Shown: piece by piece, positions 1 to 9,882 of the stretch
Layout of the letters: each line of letters begins with the position of its first letter
Position numbering within the stretch: the stretch's first letter is position 1
Source of the DNA: an uncultured Halomonas sp.
GTDB lineage: Bacteria; Pseudomonadota; Gammaproteobacteria; Pseudomonadales; Halomonadaceae
Assembly (NCBI RefSeq): GCF_947500835.1
Contig: NZ_CANMTQ010000007.1
Location: 124,001-188,000 of the forward strand
Length of the DNA: 64,000 nucleotides
Direction: 5' to 3'
Position numbers and translations under genes: made by a program
The notes under the pieces: generated by a model
What the model was told of the DNA's origin: nothing
Databases searched by the model: none
Seen by the model: only the letters and a program-made list of their open reading frames with translations

Positions 1-1114
1 ACGCCCCTCGCCCCGATCGCCAGATGATGCCCTTTTCGCGTAGCGCTTCCAACGCAGCCTGAATGGACTGGGCTGTCGGTGTAATATCGCTCCCCAAGGC
101 GCGCGCAATTCCCGCGATTTCTTGAATCGTCTTCTCGGCGAAGGGAGCCAAAGGACGCTGATCGATGCAACGGATTGCCATGATTTCGAGTACGGCCTTC
201 TGAATGGTACTCAGCAAGGCATATTCCCCCTCATATTCAGCCCAAAAGCTGGCTTGTACATTTAAGGCGCCTTTTGCCAGAAGCTCGCCCAGATTTGGCG
301 CTTGCCCAAGCTCCAGTGCTACCTGTCTCACGATTGTCCAGAGTAATTCCGGGCGGTGGCCAACAGTCCTGAAAGCTTCCATGACATCTTCTGTTCTGAA
401 GCCATTGTCCGCTGCTAGACGGTCGTTGACATGAGCGGTAAAGGCCTTGACAAAATCCAGGCCGAGTAATGGAAAGGGGGTGATTTGGGCGCCAAAAAAC
501 GGCTGTTTGCGGTTGAGCACCAACTGGGCAAGCTTGTCTCGACTAGAGCCGGTAAAGATCAGGCGCAACCTTGGCGTATCCGTGCCAAGAGTCATTGCAT
601 CCCGTGCGGCCTTGAGTGCATACATGCTATTGATCCCCGCTGAGGTATCAAGCGCATGCTGTGCTTCATCGACAATCAACACGATCATTCGACCTGCCGC
701 GGCGTACAGTAGCTGCAGCGCTTCTGTCAGAGTCGAGCCTTCGGGCAACTTGCCTGAGTTCGAGCTCCAACTGACCTCGATAGTCTGCAACAGACCAATC
801 TGGTCAATTCCGGCGGTTCTCAACAACTTCTTGATCTGGCTTTCTTGAGCCTGAAGTGCCTGTACTATCGCGCTCTCGATTAACTGGCCTGGATCAATGA
901 GCTGGTTTGCCCATAGGTCGACATAGACCGGTAGCCAATTTCGCTGTAAGCAAATTGGCATGAGATCGTTTTTCAAGAAGGTGCTTTTGCCGGTGCGTCT
1001 GGGTGCAGCAAGGAACAAGCCGGAGCTATAGTCTTCCAGCCCTTCACCGGAAAAACCGGCAACGATGGACGCAGCAAGCTCAGGACGATGAAAGACAAAT
1101 AGCGGGAGCGACAT
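1..1114 (-). CDS. AAA-type P-loop ATPase, 3' end cut by window edge
   Basis: An open frame of 371 codons runs from an ATG at 1114 to the left edge without a stop, so the C-terminus is missing. Near residue 37 there is a Walker A-like APRRTGKSTF and near residue 143 a Walker B-like MIVLIVDEAQ; 'LIFTGSSRDKL' further on resembles a sensor-1 strand. This is the layout of the stand-alone AAA/STAND-like ATPases that load on a membrane or nucleic-acid partner. The substrate cannot be read from the sequence. The gene is preceded by a very AT-rich stretch (1115-1190) unlike the neighbouring flagellar genes, which suggests horizontal acquisition. It is transcribed in the same direction as fliR but probably independently. 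Confidence 0.8.
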   Translation of the reverse strand, partial: MSLPLFVFHRPELAASIVAGFSGEGLEDYSSGLFLAAPRRTGKSTFLKNDLMPICLQRNWLPVYVDLWANQLIDPGQLIESAIVQALQAQESQIKKLLRTAGIDQIGLLQTIEVSWSSNSGKLPEGSTLTEALQLLYAAAGRMIVLIVDEAQHALDTSAGINSMYALKAARDAMTLGTDTPRLRLIFTGSSRDKLAQLVLNRKQPFFGAQITPFPLLGLDFVKAFTAHVNDRLAADNGFRTEDVMEAFRTVGHRPELLWTIVRQVALELGQAPNLGELLAKGALNVQASFWAEYEGEYALLSTIQKAVLEIMAIRCIDQRPLAPFAEKTIQEIAGIARALGSDITPTAQSIQAALEALREKGIIWRSGRGA

Positions 1115-1191
1115 GTTTTATACTCAATTATTAATTTCAGGATATTTTATACTTAAAATAATAAAAGACTATAAATAGCGCTAGATAACGT

Positions 1192-1983
1192 TCAGCCAAG
1201 CGGCGCCATAACAGCGATCAACTCCTGCATGAACATGAAGCCGCGAGAGAACAGGCCTTCCAGATAGCGCCCCAGGTCCAGCATCAGCACCATCAGCAAA
1301 ATCAGCCCCACGGTGAGGGTCATCGGGAAGCCGATGGAGAAGATTGTCAACTGTGGCGCGGCGCGGTTGAGGATGCCAAGCGATAGATTGATCATCAAAA
1401 GCGAGGCCACCACCGGCAGCGAGAGCAGGAGCCCGGCGGAGAAGATGGTGCTGCCGTAGCGGGCCAGCAGTTCGAAGGCATCCGGGTTGAAGCCGCCCAT
1501 GCCGATGGGCAGTGTCGTGAAGGAGTTGGCCAGGATCTCGATCACGATCAGATGGCCGTTGAAGGCCAGCAGCATCAGCAGCGTGATCATATAAAGAAAG
1601 CGCGACAGCACCATGGTGTTCGCACCGGTATCCGGCGAGAAGAAGGTGGCGAAGGCCAGGCCCATCTGCAGACCGATGTACTCCCCGGCAGCCATGGCCA
1701 CCGCCAGCACGACCCGCATGACCAACCCGATCGCCACGCCTATCAGCATCTGCTCCACCATGATGCCCAGGCTCGCCCAGGAAACGATGGGTACCATGGG
1801 CAAGGGCGGCAGGGTCGGTGAGATCACGATGGCTAGCGCCAAGGCCAGACCGATCTTGGCCTGGCGTGGCACGCTGGAATGGCCCCAGAGCGGGGCGGCC
1901 ATGAGAAAGGCGGTCAGACGCACGAAAGGCCAGAAAAAGGCGACAAGCCAGCCCTGGAGCTGATCGAAGGTGACCTCGACCAT
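1192..1983 (-). CDS. fliR: Flagellar export-gate protein FliR
   Basis: FliR is an inner-membrane subunit of the flagellar type III export gate, assembling with FliP and FliQ into the helical pore inside the MS ring. The 263-residue product is of normal length and almost entirely hydrophobic, with several predicted membrane spans and the FliR-type block around 'GLQMGLAFATFFSPDTG' (about residues 103-119). The start lies one base after the fliQ stop, so the two are probably translationally coupled. It is the last gene of the fliLMNOPQR run; no clear terminator is seen after it, only AT-rich DNA. Confidence 0.97.
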   Translation of the reverse strand: MVEVTFDQLQGWLVAFFWPFVRLTAFLMAAPLWGHSSVPRQAKIGLALALAIVISPTLPPLPMVPIVSWASLGIMVEQMLIGVAIGLVMRVVLAVAMAAGEYIGLQMGLAFATFFSPDTGANTMVLSRFLYMITLLMLLAFNGHLIVIEILANSFTTLPIGMGGFNPDAFELLARYGSTIFSAGLLLSLPVVASLLMINLSLGILNRAAPQLTIFSIGFPMTLTVGLILLMVLMLDLGRYLEGLFSRGFMFMQELIAVMAPLG

Positions 1984-1984
1984 G

Positions 1985-2254
1985 TCAGCCCAGCATCAAT
2001 GGAATGTTGCGAAACAGATCGATGGTGAAATGCGTGATCAACTGGATCAGCCAGGGACCGGTCAGCACCAATGCACCGAATACACCCAAAATCTTGGGTA
2101 TGAAAGACAGGGTCATTTCGTTGATCTGGGTGGCGGCCTGGAAAAGACTCACCAGCAGACCGATGAACAATGCCGTGAGCAGCAGCGGTCCGGCCAGAAA
2201 CAGCGTTACCTTCATGCCCTGGTAGGCCGTGCTCATTACCATTTCCGGCGTCAT
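1985..2254 (-). CDS. fliQ: Flagellar export-gate protein FliQ
   Basis: FliQ is the small two-helix subunit of the FliPQR export gate. The 89-residue product begins MTPEMVMSTAYQGMKVTL and has two long hydrophobic helices separated by 'AATQINEMTLSFIPK', the signature loop of the FliQ/SctS family. Length and order (fliP upstream, fliR immediately downstream) are typical. The 25-base gap to fliP is the largest spacing in this part of the operon. Confidence 0.97.
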   Translation of the reverse strand: MTPEMVMSTAYQGMKVTLFLAGPLLLTALFIGLLVSLFQAATQINEMTLSFIPKILGVFGALVLTGPWLIQLITHFTIDLFRNIPLMLG

Positions 2255-2279
2255 GCATCACCTCGCGATAGAAAATACA

Positions 2280-3053
2280 TCAGATGTAAAAGCTCTCGGC
2301 CAGGGAGCCGATCAGCAGCTGCCAGCCATCCACCAGCACGAACAGCATCAGCTTGAAGGGTAGCGAGATGGTCGCCGGTGGCACCATCATCATGCCCAAG
2401 GCCATCAATACGCTTGCTACTACCAGGTCGATGATCAGAAACGGGATGAAGATGGTGAAGCCGATCTGGAACGCCGTCTTGAGCTCGCTGGTGACAAACG
2501 CCGGTAGCAGCACCCGCATGGGCACGTCCTCAGGGCCCTGGAAGGTACCCGCTTCCGCCAGGCGCGCGAACAGCGCGATATCCGGCTCCCGGGTCTGGCC
2601 CATCATGAACTCCCGAAACGGCTCGCTGCCCAGACGCAGAAACTCATCGAAATTGATCTGATCCGCGGAGAAGGGCTGCCAGGCAACTTCGTACACCTGG
2701 TTGATCACTGGGGACATGACGAAAAACGTAAGGAACAGGGCCAGGCCAAGCAATACCTGATTGGGAGGCGCGGACTGGGTACCCATGGCGGTGCGCAGCA
2801 GGCCCAGCACGATGATGATACGAGTGAAGCCGGTCATCATCAGCAGAAGGGCCGGCAAAAATGCCATGGAGCTGAGCAGCAACAGCGTCTGCAGGCTCAG
2901 TGACCACTGTTGGCCGCCATCCGCCAGGGGCTGACTGATCATGCCGGGAATGGAAGCCTGGGCCCAGCTCTGCTCCGGCCAGACAGATACCAGGGCGACG
3001 AATAGCGGCAGCGCGAGCAGACGTGGAAGCTGCAGTACTGGAATGGACTTCAT
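2280..3053 (-). CDS. fliP: Flagellar export-gate protein FliP
   Basis: FliP forms the core of the export-gate pore. The 257-residue protein starts with a cleavable signal peptide (hydrophobic segment about residues 10-30, ending near 'SWAQA'), a known peculiarity of flagellar FliP. It then carries the family blocks '[19 protein letters not shown]' and '[20 protein letters not shown]'. Its ATG overlaps the fliO stop by four bases, indicating coupling. All expected regions are present. Confidence 0.97.
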   Translation of the reverse strand: MKSIPVLQLPRLLALPLFVALVSVWPEQSWAQASIPGMISQPLADGGQQWSLSLQTLLLLSSMAFLPALLLMMTGFTRIIIVLGLLRTAMGTQSAPPNQVLLGLALFLTFFVMSPVINQVYEVAWQPFSADQINFDEFLRLGSEPFREFMMGQTREPDIALFARLAEAGTFQGPEDVPMRVLLPAFVTSELKTAFQIGFTIFIPFLIIDLVVASVLMALGMMMVPPATISLPFKLMLFVLVDGWQLLIGSLAESFYI

Positions 3054-3535
3054 GCATCGCCTCCAGGCTTGCGATTTGTCCCGGTGAAGCGCTGTTTGGT
3101 GTTGTGACGCAGCGCCGAGGCAAAGCGGGTAGCGAAGCTATCGTTGCCTTGTCCAGCGGTCGCTGAGGTAGGCTCACTTGCAATCGCATCCTCCGGCGCC
3201 GGCATCTGATGCAGCTGGGTGACCTGACCGCCACCCACGCCAAGTACCAGCCAGGTGCCTTTCACGTCGACGATGACCACCCGCTCGCGCTGGCCCACGG
3301 CGGTGCTGGCCACCATCCTCAGATGCTGACCGCTGCCCTTGCGTCCTGGTCCCACCCGCTTTAAAAGCGCACTGCAAAGCAGGATGATGGCGATGACCAC
3401 CGCCAGGGCCAGGGCGGTCTTGCCCAGGGTCGCCAGGCCGATCAGGGCATCGCTCTGAGCGCCGCTGACCGTCTCCGCAACGCCCTGGGTCGAACCGGAG
3501 AGGGAGGCGCTGGAGGAAGCAGGAATCTGACTCAT
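3050..3535 (-). CDS. fliO: Flagellar assembly protein FliO
   Basis: FliO is a bitopic membrane protein that helps assemble the FliP ring. The product has 161 residues: a poorly conserved Ser-rich N-terminus, one membrane span at about residues 32-58, and a cytoplasmic domain with the FliO-type '[20 protein letters not shown]' strand pattern. Sequence conservation in this family is weak, so the call also rests on its position between fliN and fliP. It overlaps both neighbours by four bases. Confidence 0.93.
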   Translation of the reverse strand: MSQIPASSSASLSGSTQGVAETVSGAQSDALIGLATLGKTALALAVVIAIILLCSALLKRVGPGRKGSGQHLRMVASTAVGQRERVVIVDVKGTWLVLGVGGGQVTQLHQMPAPEDAIASEPTSATAGQGNDSFATRFASALRHNTKQRFTGTNRKPGGDA

Positions 3536-4110
3536 CGGTTGAGCTTCTGTACCCGTTCGGACGGGGTGATGATCTCGGTAATACGAATGCCGTACTTTTC
3601 GTCCACCACCACGACTTCACCCTGAGCAATCAAATAGCCGTTGATCAGGATATCCATGGGCTCACCGGCCAGGCCGTCAAGCTCGATTACCGAGCCTTGG
3701 GCCAGTTCCAGCAGCTGCTTGATGGTAATACGGGTACGGCCCAGTTCCACGGTCAGCTTGACCGGGATGTCCATGATCATTTCCAGATCCCGTGCGGCAC
3801 CGCTGCTCATGGCGTTGTTCAATGGCTTGAATACCTGATCGCCGGCGGCGGTGGCCGGTGCGGAATCGTTGCTCTGGGGCGTCTCGAACTCGTCTTCCGG
3901 CTCGACTTCTCCTTGTTCCGCAAAGGCTGCTGCCCAAGGGTCATCTTCGTCCGCGGACGCATCGCTGTCGGACTGCTCCTCGGCCTCGGCGGTTTCCTGC
4001 TCCGCCATGGCTTCAGCCCAGGGATCGTCGGTGCTGTTCTGTTCGAGATCGTTTTGATCAGGATTGCTCTCGTCGGAGTTGTTCTGATCGGGGTTCTTGG
4101 GTTCAGTCAT
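3532..4110 (-). CDS. fliN: Flagellar motor switch protein FliN
   Basis: FliN forms the base of the C-ring together with FliM and helps dock the FliH-FliI export ATPase complex. The 192-residue protein has a C-terminal SpoA/FliN domain from about residue 110, with 'VELGRTRITIKQLLEL' and 'LINGYLIAQGEVVVVDEKYG'. The first ~100 residues are an acidic Asp/Glu/Gln-rich extension that makes it longer than the ~137 residues of E. coli FliN. It includes two similar blocks 'DDPWAEAMAEQE' and 'DDPWAAAFAEQG', a small internal duplication. It overlaps fliM by eight bases. Confidence 0.96.
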   Translation of the reverse strand: MTEPKNPDQNNSDESNPDQNDLEQNSTDDPWAEAMAEQETAEAEEQSDSDASADEDDPWAAAFAEQGEVEPEDEFETPQSNDSAPATAAGDQVFKPLNNAMSSGAARDLEMIMDIPVKLTVELGRTRITIKQLLELAQGSVIELDGLAGEPMDILINGYLIAQGEVVVVDEKYGIRITEIITPSERVQKLNR

Positions 4111-5143
4111 TGTCGGTTTCCTTGATGCCTGGCTTCAGACCGAGGGCGAACTTGTTGGTGGGGGCGACATGGTCGATCAGCTGGCGCACGCGCAGGGCGC
4201 GCTGGCCACTCTGACTGCCGAATTCACAGTGCATGACCGGTACGCCATCGACGCGGGCCGGTACGATATCGGGCAGCTCGATAGGCAGGACGTCGCCCAT
4301 CTTCAGCGACATGACCTGGCTGATGCTGGCGGCGATTTCCACGAAATCCGCCACCAGCTCGACCTGGGAGTGCTTGATTTCACCGGCCATGCGCTGGCCC
4401 CACTGGCGATCCTCATCCGCATTGTTGTCGGTAAGAGGGCCGGAAAGGCGTTCGCGCATCGGCTCGATCATCGAGTAGGGCATGCAGATCTGGAAATCGC
4501 TGGCGAGGCTGCCGACTTCCAGATGGAAGGTGCTGGTAACCACGATCTCATTGGGTGAGCTTGTGATATTGGCAAAGCGGACCTGCATCTCCGAGCGCAC
4601 ATAGTCGATTTCCAGGGGGAATACCGATTTCCAGGCATCCTGATAGGAGTCGATGGCCAAATGCAGCAGGCGCTGAATGATACGCTGCTCGGTATGGGTG
4701 AACTCCCGGCCTTCGGATTTGGTCAGAAAGCGCCCGTCTCCACCGAACAGGTTGTCCACCACCATGAACACCAGGTTGGGCGGGAACACCACCAGGGCGG
4801 TGCCCCTGAGCGGCTTCATGGTGATCAAATTGACGTTGGTAGGTACCGGCAGATGCCGCGAGAAATCGCTGTAGCTCTGGTAGCGCACGCTCTCCACGGT
4901 GATATCGGCGCTGCGCCGCAGGAGGTTGAAAAGACTCATGCGGAACTGACGGGCAAAGCGCTCGTTGATGATATCCAGCGCATGCAGGCGCTCGCGGATG
5001 ATGCGGTGCTGGGTCGCCGGATCGTAGGGGCGAATACGCGATGCCGTCGATGAATCGCCGCCATCGCCGGCTTCTTCTTCGCCACTGACGCCCTTGAGGA
5101 GGGCGTCTATCTCATCCTGGGAAAGCAGATCGTCTTGAGACAT
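4103..5143 (-). CDS. fliM: Flagellar motor switch protein FliM
   Basis: FliM is the C-ring protein that binds phospho-CheY and switches rotation direction. The 346-residue protein begins with the CheY-binding peptide 'LLSQDEIDALL' (residues 6-16). The middle domain carries the characteristic 'LFGGDGRF' (GGxG-like) motif near residue 133, and a C-terminal SpoA domain contacts FliN. Length is slightly above the usual ~334 because of a short Gly/Asp linker after the CheY peptide. It lies 14 bases downstream of fliL. Confidence 0.97.
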   Translation of the reverse strand: MSQDDLLSQDEIDALLKGVSGEEEAGDGGDSSTASRIRPYDPATQHRIIRERLHALDIINERFARQFRMSLFNLLRRSADITVESVRYQSYSDFSRHLPVPTNVNLITMKPLRGTALVVFPPNLVFMVVDNLFGGDGRFLTKSEGREFTHTEQRIIQRLLHLAIDSYQDAWKSVFPLEIDYVRSEMQVRFANITSSPNEIVVTSTFHLEVGSLASDFQICMPYSMIEPMRERLSGPLTDNNADEDRQWGQRMAGEIKHSQVELVADFVEIAASISQVMSLKMGDVLPIELPDIVPARVDGVPVMHCEFGSQSGQRALRVRQLIDHVAPTNKFALGLKPGIKETDND

Positions 5144-5157
5144 GGTGTCCCTTGTCC

Positions 5158-5646
5158 CTATTGCACGATGAAGTCGGTGTAGAGCACGTCGTCGATCGCA
5201 AGCTCTGGCTGGGGATCGCTGAATGGCTCATCGAAAAGCGCCAGAATCTTGCCGACCAACGCTTCCTTGCCCGCGGGGCGGGTCAGCTCTTCTGCATACT
5301 GATCGGAAAGCAGCAGCAGAAGCCGACTGCGAAGCTGGGGCATGTTCTGCGCGATCAGAGCTGCGGTCTCTTCGTTACCCACCTTGAAAGACAGGCCGAT
5401 ATAGAGAAGGCGCTGCTCGTAGTTTTCGCTTTGCACATTGACGGTGAACGGCGAGACGGTCGCGAAGATCGGAGTCTCGGCAACAATGGCTTTCGCTTGT
5501 GGCGCGCTCTCGTCGGCATTTACCGGGTTATTCAAATCCAGCAGGTAGTAGACGCCCGCAGAACTTGCCATCGAAATCGCGATGATCACGATGCCGAGGA
5601 GCCACCAGGGCTTCCCGCCTTTTTTGTCAGACTGATTCTTTGCCAT
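5158..5646 (-). CDS. fliL: Flagellar basal-body-associated protein FliL
   Basis: FliL is a single-span inner-membrane protein next to the stator that supports torque generation. The 162-residue product has a short basic cytoplasmic N-terminus (SDKKGGKPW), one membrane helix at about residues 14-36, and a periplasmic domain with 'FTVNVQSENYEQRLLYIGLS' as in other FliL proteins. It is the first gene after the fliK terminator, so the fliLMNOPQR genes probably have their own promoter between 5647 and 5783. No specific motif was identified there. Confidence 0.95.
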   Translation of the reverse strand: MAKNQSDKKGGKPWWLLGIVIIAISMASSAGVYYLLDLNNPVNADESAPQAKAIVAETPIFATVSPFTVNVQSENYEQRLLYIGLSFKVGNEETAALIAQNMPQLRSRLLLLLSDQYAEELTRPAGKEALVGKILALFDEPFSDPQPELAIDDVLYTDFIVQ

Positions 5647-5783
5647 TGTGAGTGTTCGCCGTCGTTGATCGATGATTGCTAGAGGATTATGGCGGCAGCA
5701 GGGCGCTTGATATGGATGGAAAAGGCCGCCGATAGGTGCTCAACTCAAGGTTTTGAGCTGACGCCGACTGGTGATATCGGCAA

Positions 5784-5816
5784 AACGCCCGGATCGTGGG
5801 GCACGAACCGGGCGTT
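5784..5816 (-). terminator. Rho-independent terminator after fliK
   Basis: On the minus strand a 9-bp stem (AACGCCCGG pairing with CCGGGCGTT) closes a 15-nt loop and is followed by a short T run (complement of 5782-5785). It lies 38 bases past the fliK stop and before fliL, so it would separate the fliFGHIJK and fliLMNOPQR transcripts, at least in part. Confidence 0.7.
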
Positions 5817-5853
5817 GAATGAAGAAAAAGTCCAAGAGATTTTCATCACGCGC

Positions 5854-7212
5854 CTAGGCGTAGAGATTGACCCTTCCATTCATCTCGATGCCCTGCGGTG
5901 TCATGACCAGTGATTCCGGGTCATCGTTGGCGCCGAGTCCCGAGGACGACCCCGCAAGCAAAGCGTCTCCGCGCTCGCTGGACTGCTCACCGTCACGCTG
6001 CTGATTGTGCTGGCCCACCATGGCTTCCCCCAGCTGAATGCCGTTTTCTGCCAGGGCTTCACGCAGCTGCGGAATGGCCTGTTCGATCGCCGCGCGCACA
6101 TGCGGGTTGGCAGAAGAGAACTGAGCCTGGGCCAGCTGGTCATCCAGCTTCAGGCTGATGCTCACCGGGCCTAGATCCGCCGGGTGCAGGTGAAGCTCGA
6201 CGCGCTGGTTGCCGCGCTGGTGCATCGATACCAGCTGCTGGCCAAGCCCCTGCTGCCATTGGGTGGAAGCCAGCGGTGCGCTCAGGGTTGCCTGGGTGAT
6301 GCCCTGAGTCTGACCGGGGATTTGCGAAGAGGCGCCGGTTGTACCCGATCCCGCCGCTAACACCCCCTGACCAGCGAGCAGGTCCGAGCCGCGACCATTG
6401 AAGCCCTCGCTGCCGGCGTTAGCAGCCACCGCCTCGATGAAAGCGCCGGTCGCGCCAACGTTACCAGGCGTTCCGCTCTGCTCGGCGGTGGTCATCATGT
6501 TCTGCTGAGTCAACGTGCTGGCCTGACCCTGGGCCGCCAATGTCTGATGACGCAGGGCGCCGCTGTCCGCCAGGCGCGAAGACGCTGCCTTATCGCCAAG
6601 TTTATCCAGCGGTGACAAGGCTTGCTCGCCTTGGGCTGCGGCCAGCAGGGTGGCGGGCTGCTGGGCTTGAGTCGGCTGAACCGTTGCATCGCCGCGCTGG
6701 GCCTGAGCAATGAGTTCCAGGCGCTGGCGAATGGAGTCGAGTCCGGATGCCCCACCCTGAGTCTTGGATAGCGCCGCATCGGATTGATCGACCTGTGCGC
6801 TGCCTTGTAGAGCATTCGCCTGGGTTTGAACGGTGCTTCCTGCCAGAGCGGCGATCTGCTGGGCGAGCGGCGTCATTTCCGGCATCAGCTGGGCATTGTC
6901 GGTCAATGAAGCAAGCATCGATGCCTCTTCATTGGAGAGTTCGACCCCGGCGTCGAGCTTGTCCAGAAGCTTGCCGAGGGAGGCATCGCCGTTTGTGCCA
7001 GAAAGTTCTTTCGAGGAGGCGCCGCCCGAGACAAGTGCCGATGAAGAACTCTTGGCGGCATCCGTCTCGACTGCAGGCTTGGCGTCCTGGCCGGCCTTTT
7101 GATAGAGCTGAGCGAACCTGGCCCCGTTCCCGGATTCGCCCTTGGCATTCTGGGATAAAGGAGAGGCCTGCTGGGACGCCCCTTTGGATGCTAGCAGTTG
7201 TGAAATTTCCAT
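5854..7212 (-). CDS. fliK: Flagellar hook-length control protein FliK
   Basis: FliK is exported during hook assembly and switches substrate specificity of FlhB when the hook is complete. The 452-residue product has a long low-complexity Gln/Ala/Ser-rich N-terminal ruler part. Its conserved C-terminal domain (from about residue 325) contains 'VELHLHPADLGPVSISLKL' and 'ANPHVRAAIEQAIPQLREAL', the standard Flg_hook domain. It follows fliJ, and the transcript probably ends at the hairpin 5784-5816. A second FliK-like protein is encoded at 40718-41995. Confidence 0.95.
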   Translation of the reverse strand: MEISQLLASKGASQQASPLSQNAKGESGNGARFAQLYQKAGQDAKPAVETDAAKSSSSALVSGGASSKELSGTNGDASLGKLLDKLDAGVELSNEEASMLASLTDNAQLMPEMTPLAQQIAALAGSTVQTQANALQGSAQVDQSDAALSKTQGGASGLDSIRQRLELIAQAQRGDATVQPTQAQQPATLLAAAQGEQALSPLDKLGDKAASSRLADSGALRHQTLAAQGQASTLTQQNMMTTAEQSGTPGNVGATGAFIEAVAANAGSEGFNGRGSDLLAGQGVLAAGSGTTGASSQIPGQTQGITQATLSAPLASTQWQQGLGQQLVSMHQRGNQRVELHLHPADLGPVSISLKLDDQLAQAQFSSANPHVRAAIEQAIPQLREALAENGIQLGEAMVGQHNQQRDGEQSSERGDALLAGSSSGLGANDDPESLVMTPQGIEMNGRVNLYA

Positions 7213-7247
7213 GAAGCAAGGTCTCCCCTTGGTGGGTAGAGTCAGAA

Positions 7248-7718
7248 TTAGTGGCTGGAGCCAGTGTGATCTTGTTGGGCCTGACGCCTAACGCGCATGC
7301 CGGCGCTCATTTCATCCGCCATACGCTGCTCCCGCCGGCCAACGCGCTGGCGCTCGGCAGTGTCACGACGATCCACCAGGGTGTCGTAGGCAGATAGCCG
7401 GCGCTGTTCTGTTTGCCAGCGCTGCTGGCCCTGGGTCAGCTGTGCTTCCCGTTCGGAAAGCGCCTGTCGGGAGCGGGCGATGGCATCATCGAGGGAGCGC
7501 AGGAACTGCTGATAATTGCTCCAGCTGGCGGGGCCAATGCCGGATTCCATAGTGGTCTGAAGCTTCTGGCGATATTCGTGGCGATACTGCAAGAGCGTAT
7601 CGAGCTGAGCCTTGGCTTCCTGGTGTGCACGACGCAAACCACTGAGCTCGACCCCGGCGTTGTCTCGGGAATCCCGAGCCAGGGTGATCAAGGTGTCCAG
7701 CGGTGACGATGTCGCCAT
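7248..7718 (-). CDS. fliJ: Flagellar export chaperone FliJ
   Basis: FliJ is the coiled-coil stalk of the export ATPase and escorts chaperones to FlhA. The product is 156 residues from the ATG at 7718 (MATSSPLDTLITLARDSRDN), chosen because AGAGGA lies about ten bases upstream; an in-frame TTG at 7739 would add seven residues. The whole sequence is Gln/Arg/Glu-rich and helical, with the FliJ pattern 'LLQYRHEYRQKLQ' near residue 45. It sits directly downstream of fliI. Confidence 0.93.
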   Translation of the reverse strand: MATSSPLDTLITLARDSRDNAGVELSGLRRAHQEAKAQLDTLLQYRHEYRQKLQTTMESGIGPASWSNYQQFLRSLDDAIARSRQALSEREAQLTQGQQRWQTEQRRLSAYDTLVDRRDTAERQRVGRREQRMADEMSAGMRVRRQAQQDHTGSSH

Positions 7719-7735
7719 AGGTGTTTTTCCTCTCT

Positions 7736-9148
7736 TCAAACCGGTAGCAGAAGATCGAGAGCGTGGTGCGTCTGTGTTATATCGGCACGTTCATCGATTC
7801 TCTGTTGTAAAAATTGCTCCAACTTTGGTTGCATCATCACCGCTTGATCGAGCTGGGGATCGTGTCCCGGCGTATAGGCGCCGACACTGATCAGGTCCTG
7901 GTTGCGCTGATAGCGGGACATCATCTGCTTGAAATACTGTGATTGGCGCTGCTGCTCATTGCTGACAATGGCTGTCATGGCGCGACTGATCGAGGCTTCG
8001 ATATCGATGGCCGGGTAGTGGCCACTTTCCGCCAGGGAGCGAGACAGCACGATATGGCCATCCAGGATCGCCCGGGCGGAATCCGCGATCGGGTCCTGCT
8101 GGTCATCGCCTTCCGTGAGCACCGTGTAAAACGCCGTGATCGAACCGCCGCCCTTCATGCCGTTACCGGCACGCTCCACCAGACCCGGAAGCTTTGCGAA
8201 TACGGAGGGCGGATAGCCCTTGGTAGCCGGCGGCTCGCCGATGGCTAAGGCGATTTCCCGCTGGGCCATGGCGTAACGAGTCAATGAATCCATGATCAGC
8301 AATACATCTTGTCCTGCATCGCGAAAGCCCTCCGCCAAGCGGGTGGCATAAGCCGCCCCTTGAAGACGCTGCAGCGCCGAGGTATCCGCAGGTGCGGCGA
8401 CTACTACGGCACGCCGGCGCCCCTCGGCGCCCAGGATGTTATTGATGAAATCCTGTACTTCCCGGCCCCGTTCGCCGATCAGCCCCACCACGATCACATC
8501 CGCCTTGGTGAAGCGGGCCATCATGCCCAGCAGAACCGATTTACCCACCCCGGAGCCGGCGAACAACCCCATGCGCTGTCCACGACCGACACTGAGCAGG
8601 CCGTTGATGGCGCGAATGCCTACATCGATTTGCGTCTCGATAGGCGCACGCGCCATGGGGTTGAGTGGCGTGGACGCCAGCGGTGCGTGAGGCGCATCGG
8701 TCAGCGGTTCCAGGCCGTCCAGGGGCCGGCCATTGCCATCCACCACGCGACCCAGCAGGCTTTCACCCAGGGGAAAACGGCGAGCGCTACTTCCCGCGCC
8801 ACCCTCGCCAAGAGGAAATACCCGCGCGCCGGGAAGCAGACCGCTGATCTCTTCCAAAGGCATCAAAAACAGCTTTTCCCCAGAGAAACCGACCACTTCC
8901 GCCTCCGCAAAACGTTCGCTGTCGGAGAGTGTTGTGGGTGATGCCGAAGAGGGCGGCGAAATCTCGATGCGACAGGCGCTACCCAAAGGCACCCGCAACC
9001 CGATCGCTTCCAGCACCAGACCGGTCGCCCGCACGATACGGCCGCTGGTGCGATAAGGGGGGATGGACTGTACGCGCCGCTGAACGCCGTCAATGGCATT
9101 CTGCCAATGCTTTTTATGTGTGTTGATGGATTCCATGGCGGCACTCAT
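7736..9148 (-). CDS. fliI: Flagellum-specific export ATPase FliI
   Basis: FliI is the F1-beta-like hexameric ATPase that energises unloading of export substrates. The 470-residue protein has the Walker A '[17 protein letters not shown]', Walker B region '[18 protein letters not shown]', and a C-terminal region ending in the usual 'ALDLLLPV'. All catalytic segments are present and the length is close to normal (about 455). Its start overlaps the fliH stop by four bases (ATGA). Confidence 0.98.
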   Translation of the reverse strand: MSAAMESINTHKKHWQNAIDGVQRRVQSIPPYRTSGRIVRATGLVLEAIGLRVPLGSACRIEISPPSSASPTTLSDSERFAEAEVVGFSGEKLFLMPLEEISGLLPGARVFPLGEGGAGSSARRFPLGESLLGRVVDGNGRPLDGLEPLTDAPHAPLASTPLNPMARAPIETQIDVGIRAINGLLSVGRGQRMGLFAGSGVGKSVLLGMMARFTKADVIVVGLIGERGREVQDFINNILGAEGRRRAVVVAAPADTSALQRLQGAAYATRLAEGFRDAGQDVLLIMDSLTRYAMAQREIALAIGEPPATKGYPPSVFAKLPGLVERAGNGMKGGGSITAFYTVLTEGDDQQDPIADSARAILDGHIVLSRSLAESGHYPAIDIEASISRAMTAIVSNEQQRQSQYFKQMMSRYQRNQDLISVGAYTPGHDPQLDQAVMMQPKLEQFLQQRIDERADITQTHHALDLLLPV

Positions 9149-9882
9149 GAGGCGTCTCCCGAGGTGGCGTCCTTGTTATGACGACGACGCACCTTGCTTA
9201 CGACCGACTCCCAACGGGATTCGAAGGTAGCATCGAGTTCGCCACTGGCGCTGGTCGCCCGGCAGCCGCCCTGGGTAATCATGTCGTCCGGTTGCAGCTG
9301 CCAGCCTGCCGCTTCGAACTCCGCCCCCAGCTGCGCCTTGACCAAAAGGAGATCCTTTGGATGCAGCCATAGTCGAGGACGACCGGAAAGCGCCGGCTCT
9401 ACATGAAGCAGTTCTCGCACGATGGCGAGTATCTGTTCTGGCCTTTCCTCTAACGCTTCGCCAGCAAGTTGACGACCGGTGGACAAGGCAAGATCCGCCA
9501 GACGTTCGGCGATCTCGTCATCGAGACTCGAAAGGGCGTCTTGAAACTGCTCCGCCAGAGCAAGCAGGGGGGCCAGGGTCTGTTCGATCTGGCGCTGCAG
9601 TTCCTGTTCGCCGGTTTGGCGACCTTCCTCGAGGCCCTGCTCGAAGCCCATTTGCTTACCCTGCTCCAGGCCTTCCGCATAGGCGGCATCGAACGCTTCC
9701 TTGCGGGCATTCTTGCGCTCGGCGTCGAGTTCGGCGCTGCGCCGCAACGCCTGCTGACGGATCGCGTTCTGACGGGAGTTCTCGCGAGAGGCCTTGGCCT
9801 GCTGCAGCGTATCCAGCTCATCCATCTGCCAGCGACGCCAATCGTCGCTGTCCCGGGTTGGCGTGCCGGCCCGATCAGACAT
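9145..9882 (-). CDS. fliH: Flagellar assembly protein FliH
   Basis: FliH is the peripheral stalk that regulates FliI and anchors it to the C-ring. The product is 245 residues from ATG 9882 ([19 protein letters not shown]), which overlaps the fliG stop by eight bases; an upstream in-frame ATG at 9897 is less likely. The sequence shows an early Trp-containing peptide (DDWRRWQ), a long charged coiled coil, a glycine-repeat helix '[19 protein letters not shown]', and the C-terminal FliH domain. Confidence 0.95.
   Translation of the reverse strand: MSDRAGTPTRDSDDWRRWQMDELDTLQQAKASRENSRQNAIRQQALRRSAELDAERKNARKEAFDAAYAEGLEQGKQMGFEQGLEEGRQTGEQELQRQIEQTLAPLLALAEQFQDALSSLDDEIAERLADLALSTGRQLAGEALEERPEQILAIVRELLHVEPALSGRPRLWLHPKDLLLVKAQLGAEFEAAGWQLQPDDMITQGGCRATSASGELDATFESRWESVVSKVRRRHNKDATSGDAS

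Noticed and set aside
5647..5783. A sigma-54 or sigma-28 promoter ahead of fliL
   Set aside because: No sequence with adequate match and spacing was found, so only the terminator is annotated.
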